A stretch of 64,000 nucleotides of DNA from an uncultured Bacillota bacterium (GTDB lineage: Bacteria; Bacillota; Clostridia; Christensenellales; UBA1242). Made by a program: the position numbers and the translations under genes. Positions 60,501 through 64,000 of the stretch are shown here, piece after piece. The DNA is taken from contig URWY01000003.1 in the NCBI GenBank assembly GCA_900551705.1, positions 6,356-70,355 on the forward strand, in the 5' to 3' direction. The first letter of the stretch is position 1; every line of letters begins with the position of its first letter. The notes below the pieces were generated by a model. That model made no database searches, was not told the origin of the DNA, and saw only the letters and a program-made list of their open reading frames with translations.

Positions 60501-60767
60501 ATGGTTATTGCAAACTTAATTTGTTACTGCTTGGTTCTTCTTGGAGCGGCAAACTGGGCACTAGTGGGTATTTTTAACTGGAATTTGGTTGCTGCTATCT
60601 GCGGTGGAACGCGTGCAGTTGGTTCAATTATTATCTATTGCGTAATCTTTGCAGCAGCACTCTGGTTAATAATTTCGCCAATTATAACAAAAGGAAAATT
60701 ATATTTAGTTCATCACCAAAAGAATTCAATGAACACAGAATCAGAAGTTTACACTTCAAATCAATAA
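60501..60767 (+). CDS. DUF378 (YuzA) small membrane protein
   Basis: 88 residues. The family core reads LICYCLVLLGAANWALVGIF, then NLVAAICGG and IIIYCVIFAAALWLI, giving two membrane helices, with a polar tail of ~25 residues that is longer than usual. The function of DUF378 is unknown. AAGGAGG lies before the ATG. It is divergent from the VirB4-like gene, with a 137-base gap. Confidence 0.9.
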   Translation: MVIANLICYCLVLLGAANWALVGIFNWNLVAAICGGTRAVGSIIIYCVIFAAALWLIISPIITKGKLYLVHHQKNSMNTESEVYTSNQ

Positions 60768-60771
60768 TCAT

Positions 60772-60800
60772 AAAAAAATGTGCAAGCAGCACATTTTTTT
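60772..60800. terminator. Bidirectional terminator after the DUF378 gene
   Basis: AAAAAAATGTGC pairs with GCACATTTTTTT around AAGCA; the run of A/T on each side makes it usable both ways. Confidence 0.9.
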
Positions 60801-60810
60801 GTATCTCATG

Positions 60811-61326
60811 TTATTTTTTTAGACTGTCTAAAACGCTCACAACTTGATTTACATTGTCAATATTGTAAAGGTTAATCTTTCTTCCGTCTTTAAGATGTAT
60901 GGCCATTGGACCATGCTTATATTCAGTGGTTTTCATTACAAAGCCATAATTTGTCGTTGTTGAAGAATTGGTTCCAACAACTTTTTTAATTTCGTCAAAT
61001 CTAACCGTTTCAACCTTGTCTGTAATGACTTCAATAGAATTGTCGTCAACTAATTTGATTGCTTCAAGCGGATAATTTATTTCTGTCACCAATGTTTTGT
61101 AGTTCTTAACCGCAAAAGGAATAAAAATTCCCAAAAATGCCGCGAACGCCAAAAATATAACACCTAAGTACAAAAATGCATTGGAATTATTAAGAAAATA
61201 TGTCGCAAGACTGCCAATACCTATAATAAATGATAATACGCACCCTACTATCGTATTGATGTACATACTTTTCTTAGGTTTTACCTTAACTCTAACCGCA
61301 ATTACATTACTATTATTTTCAGACAT
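60811..61326 (-). CDS. Two-helix membrane protein with PH-like domain, unknown
   Basis: 171 residues. The N-terminus is basic, then two membrane helices (TIVGCVLSFIIGIGSLATYF, FLYLGVIFLAFAAFLGIFIPF). The second half is beta-rich (IKLVDDNSIEVITDKVETVRF, MAIHLKDGRKINLYNI) and ends in a helix (VNQVVSVLDSLKK), consistent with a PH/YcxB-like fold. No family is certain. AAAGGAGG precedes the ATG at 61326. Confidence 0.75.
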   Translation of the reverse strand: MSENNSNVIAVRVKVKPKKSMYINTIVGCVLSFIIGIGSLATYFLNNSNAFLYLGVIFLAFAAFLGIFIPFAVKNYKTLVTEINYPLEAIKLVDDNSIEVITDKVETVRFDEIKKVVGTNSSTTTNYGFVMKTTEYKHGPMAIHLKDGRKINLYNIDNVNQVVSVLDSLKK

Positions 61327-61430
61327 AAAATTGCCTCCTTTAAATTACAAAATAATGATACCACAAATTTTTGCATAATCAAATACAAAATTTTTATAGT
61401 TCCTATCTAAAATTAGTATTAATTAAAAAT

Positions 61431-61460
61431 AAAAATCCACCTTGTTCGGTGGATTTTTTT
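61431..61460 (-). terminator. Terminator of the 61472 gene
   Basis: AAAAATCCACC/GGTGGATTTTTTT, with T-rich sequence on the leftward side as well. The rest of the 61327-61471 gap shows nothing further. Confidence 0.88.
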
Positions 61461-61471
61461 ATATTGTTAAG

Positions 61472-62269
61472 TTATCTTCTTTTATCTTCTTCTAATTTTA
61501 AAGTACCAACAACAACATCATTTAAGCCAGCCATTACCGCTACCTTAAATTGTATAATTTTAGAATTTTCATTCCATTCAACAAATTTTATTTGTCCATA
61601 ACTAATTTCGTCGCATTCTACCGTGTTAATATTAGCAACATAACCTTTGTGTGGGCTAATATCAATTATTTTACCTGTCAAATTTTTTAAATCATTAACT
61701 ATAATGCCGTTATCATTCTCAAAATCTGAAAATGCTATTTCATCAAAATAACCCAGTTCAATATTAAATAATGTATTTCCGTAATCTAAAACATCGTCAT
61801 AGTTTTTTGGCGTTGAAACAAGTTTATCTGCTTGAATTCTAAACGCTAAATGATAACCATTTATACGCTTAAAATCTTTCTCGCATGCAAATTTGCCAGT
61901 TGCCGAAAATTTAATTTTTTCTTTAACAAACTCAACAAAACCAATTTCATTAAAATCATCATCTTTTAAAGATTTATATAATTCTGATAATCTATTTTCT
62001 TCATTTTTAAACGAACTATCTATATTTTGTTTAGGACTTTCATTCACTTTTTGTTGAAGTTTAATAAGTTTATTATGTGTGAGAATGCTTATAAAAGATA
62101 TAACTTCCGTTATTAGTAAAAAGCCAAACCCAACCAAACAATAAACACCTATTTCGTATAATGTTTCGTTTGCAGATTGATTTCCTTTTACTATTAATAT
62201 CGGCGAAAGTGCTGTTAAAATTAAAGTAATAACCAGTATGATTATGTTAATAATTGTTTGTTTTTTCAT
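61472..62269 (-). CDS. Two-helix membrane protein of unknown function
   Basis: 265 residues. Two N-terminal helices (INIIILVITLILTALSPILI, GVYCLVGFGFLLITEVISFI) are followed by a short coiled stretch and a ~150-residue soluble domain rich in beta (KIKFSATGKFACEK, GYHLAFRIQAD, GYFDEIAFSDFENDN, GQIKFVEWNENSKIIQFKV). I recognise no family. GTGGAG precedes the ATG at 62269. It is a separate unit next to the TfoX-like gene, in the accessory-looking right end. Confidence 0.75.
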   Translation of the reverse strand: MKKQTIINIIILVITLILTALSPILIVKGNQSANETLYEIGVYCLVGFGFLLITEVISFISILTHNKLIKLQQKVNESPKQNIDSSFKNEENRLSELYKSLKDDDFNEIGFVEFVKEKIKFSATGKFACEKDFKRINGYHLAFRIQADKLVSTPKNYDDVLDYGNTLFNIELGYFDEIAFSDFENDNGIIVNDLKNLTGKIIDISPHKGYVANINTVECDEISYGQIKFVEWNENSKIIQFKVAVMAGLNDVVVGTLKLEEDKRR

Positions 62270-62355
62270 TGCTACTCCACCATTAAATTTTCTTAAATAT
62301 ATCTTATCACATACGCATAAACTTTGTCAAACTATGCACTTCGTTAACAAAAAAC

Positions 62356-62646
62356 TCATTTTTTTAGACCTTTGATTGTGTCTAATACTAGGTCTTCCAA
62401 GTATTCTTTATCATCAACATTTTCAACTAAATACATAGGTTTTGCATTTTCATAAGGCAATTCTTTTGTTAATCCATATTTGCTGTTTGTCTCGGTAATC
62501 TTAACTAAAAATCTATTGTCACAGATAGCACCAAAATAGTATCCATCAACATAAATTAAAAACTCACCCATCATAGATTTATATGTTGGATGTAAATTTG
62601 ATAATTGTTCTAAAATAAAATCTCTATAACCTTTACTCGATGCCAT
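62356..62646 (-). CDS. TfoX N-terminal-domain protein
   Basis: 96 residues. The TfoX/Sxy N-domain is seen as FILEQLSNLHPTYKSMMGEFLIYVDG, YYFGAICDNRFLVKIT and VDDKEYLEDLVLDTI. In gamma-proteobacteria TfoX controls competence; in Firmicutes stand-alone N-domains have no proven function. AAGGGGAAACG precedes the ATG. Its 5' side is the repeat-bearing region 62698-62911. Confidence 0.88.
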   Translation of the reverse strand: MASSKGYRDFILEQLSNLHPTYKSMMGEFLIYVDGYYFGAICDNRFLVKITETNSKYGLTKELPYENAKPMYLVENVDDKEYLEDLVLDTIKGLKK

Positions 62647-62697
62647 CGTTTCCCCTTCAAATTTATTATACTATATAGTTTGCAAAAAGTTAACTAA

Positions 62698-62740
62698 ATT
62701 GTATATCTTCGTAGCAATCACTTCGCATGAGAGTACCGAC
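62698..62740 (+). repeat. 43-nt direct repeat, copy 1
   Basis: Identical to 63958-64000. It starts ATTGTATATCTTCGTAGCAA and ends in GAGTACCGAC. Confidence 0.95.
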
Positions 62741-62880
62741 CGAAATTGTAATACAATTTCGCGTTTGGTCGGTAATAAGCAAATTGCGGTCATCAATTTT
62801 ATTATTTTCGGGTCGTGCTACCGCGAATATAAGCGTCGTTTTTTAAAATGTGCTACATTACAGCATACGCAGAATAAAAA

Positions 62881-62911
62881 GAGAGACTGCCATAGACACT
62901 CTCCTTTTTTT
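62881..62911 (+). terminator. Weak terminator in repeat element A
   Basis: GAGAG...CTCTC with a 13-nt loop, preceded by an A-run and followed by T7, on the plus strand where no gene ends. It would fit a noncoding RNA from element A. Confidence 0.5.
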
Positions 62912-63086
62912 ATGTAAAAAACCAAAAGTCTTTTTTGATTGTTTTTATTTGATTTTTTAATGATTTTTGATTTCTTGCTGTTTGATTTTTATGAATTACC
63001 TTTCATAAGTGAAATATCTGCGACTTGGTAAAGGCAAATGCATATCTTGTAGTAATCAAAACGATAAAAATCATTTAAAAGAACTT

Positions 63087-63719
63087 TTATTTTTCTGGCA
63101 CTTCGATTTCTGCCATTAACTCTTTGGCTCTTTGTTTTGCTGGTTTTTTATCTTCATTCCTTTCTTTTTTAAATAATTCACATCCGTTATAATCAAGAAT
63201 AGCCAAGCACTCTTTTCTATTATGAGTTAAGTGATTATCTGAGATTTTTGCATACTTGATTGAGTCCTGAGAAAATCTAAGAATAAAATTCTCTTCACAA
63301 AGCGTATTTCTATTTCCAAAATATTCTTCGTCAGTTGTTGATATAAATCTATGCAAACTTAATAATTGCTTTCCGTTTGTATTAAATACAGTAACAAATG
63401 GAGCACAATCTAATATTTTTTTAGTGTTAATATTTTCATCTAATTTGTCACTTGTTGAAAGACCATACGCAACTATCGCACGACATTCGTCACCAAAACA
63501 AATAAGTTTCATTCCGACTTTACTACTATCATACGCGAGGTTATTGTTGTCATACCAAACTCTTCCATCGGTATCTATAATATCTCCATTTGCTAATCTA
63601 TCTGCTATCCTGCCTTTGTTGATATCTTGTATGTGATTCTTTACAAATTCCCCGTTTGTTTTATTTAAAACCTTTACCAAATCTTCAACTTTATCTATAA
63701 CAATTTGAAAATCGCTCAT
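63087..63719 (-). CDS. Unknown 210-residue soluble protein
   Basis: Not recognised. It starts at ATG 63719 with AAGGAG upstream. There is no signal peptide or membrane helix. Stretches of note: RIADRLANGDIIDTDGRVWYD, VGMKLICFGDECRAIVAYG, CAPFVTVFNTNGKQLL, LHRFISTTDEEYFGNRNTLC and ECLAILDYNGCELF. The C-terminal 30 residues are highly charged (KKERNEDKKPAKQRAKELMAE). It lies between repeat elements A and B. Confidence 0.72.
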   Translation of the reverse strand: MSDFQIVIDKVEDLVKVLNKTNGEFVKNHIQDINKGRIADRLANGDIIDTDGRVWYDNNNLAYDSSKVGMKLICFGDECRAIVAYGLSTSDKLDENINTKKILDCAPFVTVFNTNGKQLLSLHRFISTTDEEYFGNRNTLCEENFILRFSQDSIKYAKISDNHLTHNRKECLAILDYNGCELFKKERNEDKKPAKQRAKELMAEIEVPEK

Positions 63720-63892
63720 ACATAAATCTCCTTAATTGATATTAAGGTACATACTATCACAAAAAATACAACATTGCAATACTTAAACTTGAAATTTTTT
63801 AACTTTGTAGCAACTATTAATGCAGTCGAAGGGACTTGCTCCGCTTTGCAAGTATTCGTTGCGGGTCGATGCTCGCTTTCACGCCGGTCGCT

Positions 63893-63918
63893 AAAAATGT
63901 GCCACTGGCACATTTTTT
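63893..63918 (+). terminator. Terminator-like hairpin in repeat element B
   Basis: AAAAATGTGCCA pairs perfectly with TGGCACATTTTT and is followed by TTAA. It ends no plus-strand gene. Confidence 0.75.
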
Positions 63919-63957
63919 AACGCTCCGTTCAAGCTCCGCAACTATATAATTTTTCCT

Positions 63958-64000
63958 ATTGTATATCTTCGTAGCAATCACTTCGCATGAGAGTACCGAC
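63958..64000 (+). repeat. 43-nt direct repeat, copy 2 (cut by window end)
   Basis: Exact match to 62698-62740, reaching the last base of the window, so the true repeat may be longer. Confidence 0.95.

Larger units (their letters stand above)
62647..63086. other. Intergenic region with repeat element A
   Basis: No credible gene. 62698-62740 is repeated exactly at 63958-64000. Next is a compound stem: ACCGACC (62735-62741) with GGTCGGT (62767-62773), enclosing GAAATTG/CAATTTC. CGGGTCG (62809) and AAAATGTGCTAC (62845) match element B. A hairpin GAGAG/CTCTC with T7 (62881-62911) follows. From 62940 to 63086 the sequence is AT-rich with GATTTTT-like runs. Confidence 0.7.
63720..64000. other. Intergenic region with repeat element B and start of a third element
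   Basis: No credible gene. 63807-63918 parallels element A: GTAGCAA, a hairpin ACTTGC/GCAAGT (63834-63853), CGGGTCG (63862) and AAAAATGTGC (63893). This part is much GC-richer than its surroundings. The repeat continues past the window edge, starting at 63958. Confidence 0.65.

Noticed and set aside
62699..62917. 72-codon plus-strand frame across repeat element A, partly echoed in element B translation
   Set aside because: No ribosome-binding site, odd composition and many Cys/Arg; the similarity follows from the DNA repeat. Treated as noncoding.
63716..63913. 65-codon minus-strand frame upstream of the 63087 gene
   Set aside because: It runs through the hairpins of element B, has no start signal and overlaps the true start region of the next gene.
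1..64000. CRISPR array, tRNA or rRNA genes, complete insertion sequence
   Set aside because: No regularly spaced direct repeats, cloverleaf or rRNA-like stretches, and no transposase were seen on reading through.

Overview
The window is a contiguous piece of an AT-rich, low-GC bacterial chromosome with standard-code genes, clear Shine-Dalgarno sites and short intergenic gaps. Gene content and order (dnaX-ebfC-recR, ylxM-ffh-rpsP-khpA, rpsO-pnp-rpmE, hslVU, ftsK-rimO-pgsA-cinA-recA, YugP peptidases, DUF378, zinc-type L31, a SigK-type sigma factor with a pro-sequence) point to an uncultured member of the Clostridia. This taxonomic call is an inference. I see no rRNA, tRNA, CRISPR array or complete transposon.

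Left part (1-16.9 kb): a giant secreted repeat protein cut by the window edge (LRR, InlB-type and BspA-type modules). Next come the replication/repair genes dnaX-ebfC-recR with argS, then a second giant wall protein made of MBG/YDG repeats, then the SRP/translation genes. dnaX ends its short frame just after an A9 tract, and the tau C-terminal domain lies in the -1 frame, so gamma and tau are probably made by slippage.

Middle (16.9-31 kb): sigK faces left. A P-loop-less shikimate-kinase-like gene is coupled to transketolase. A divergent SLOG-like/XRE pair carries three matching operator palindromes and is followed by a candidate structured RNA. Two overlapping genes of unknown function face left, then come rpsO (with a structured leader), pnp, rpmE, ligA, secD-secF, an ArsR-type regulator and a tiny Cys-containing membrane protein.

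Right-centre (31-51.4 kb): polA, hslVU, tcdA, thioredoxin, two tandem YugP metallopeptidases, a Rho-derived protein that has lost its Walker A motif, a membrane protein overlapping a DivIVA-like gene, a TasA/camelysin-like secreted protein, then the long run ftsK-rimO-pgsA-cinA(KH+amidase)-recA-hydrolase-membrane Mur ligase.

Right end (51.4-64 kb): an Xer-type recombinase, a nucleotidyltransferase-like protein with altered catalytic positions that sits between two exact copies of a 13-bp motif, a U32 peptidase, PepF, an RluA-type pseudouridine synthase and a lone VirB3/PrgI-VirB4 fusion ATPase. Beyond these are small leftward accessory genes (TfoX-like and unknowns) separated by a locally GC-richer repeat family with hairpins and terminators; one 43-nt unit is repeated exactly at the window end.

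Several genes without a Shine-Dalgarno sequence have a -10 box placed so that the start codon would coincide with, or lie a few bases after, the transcription start. This suggests leaderless mRNAs.
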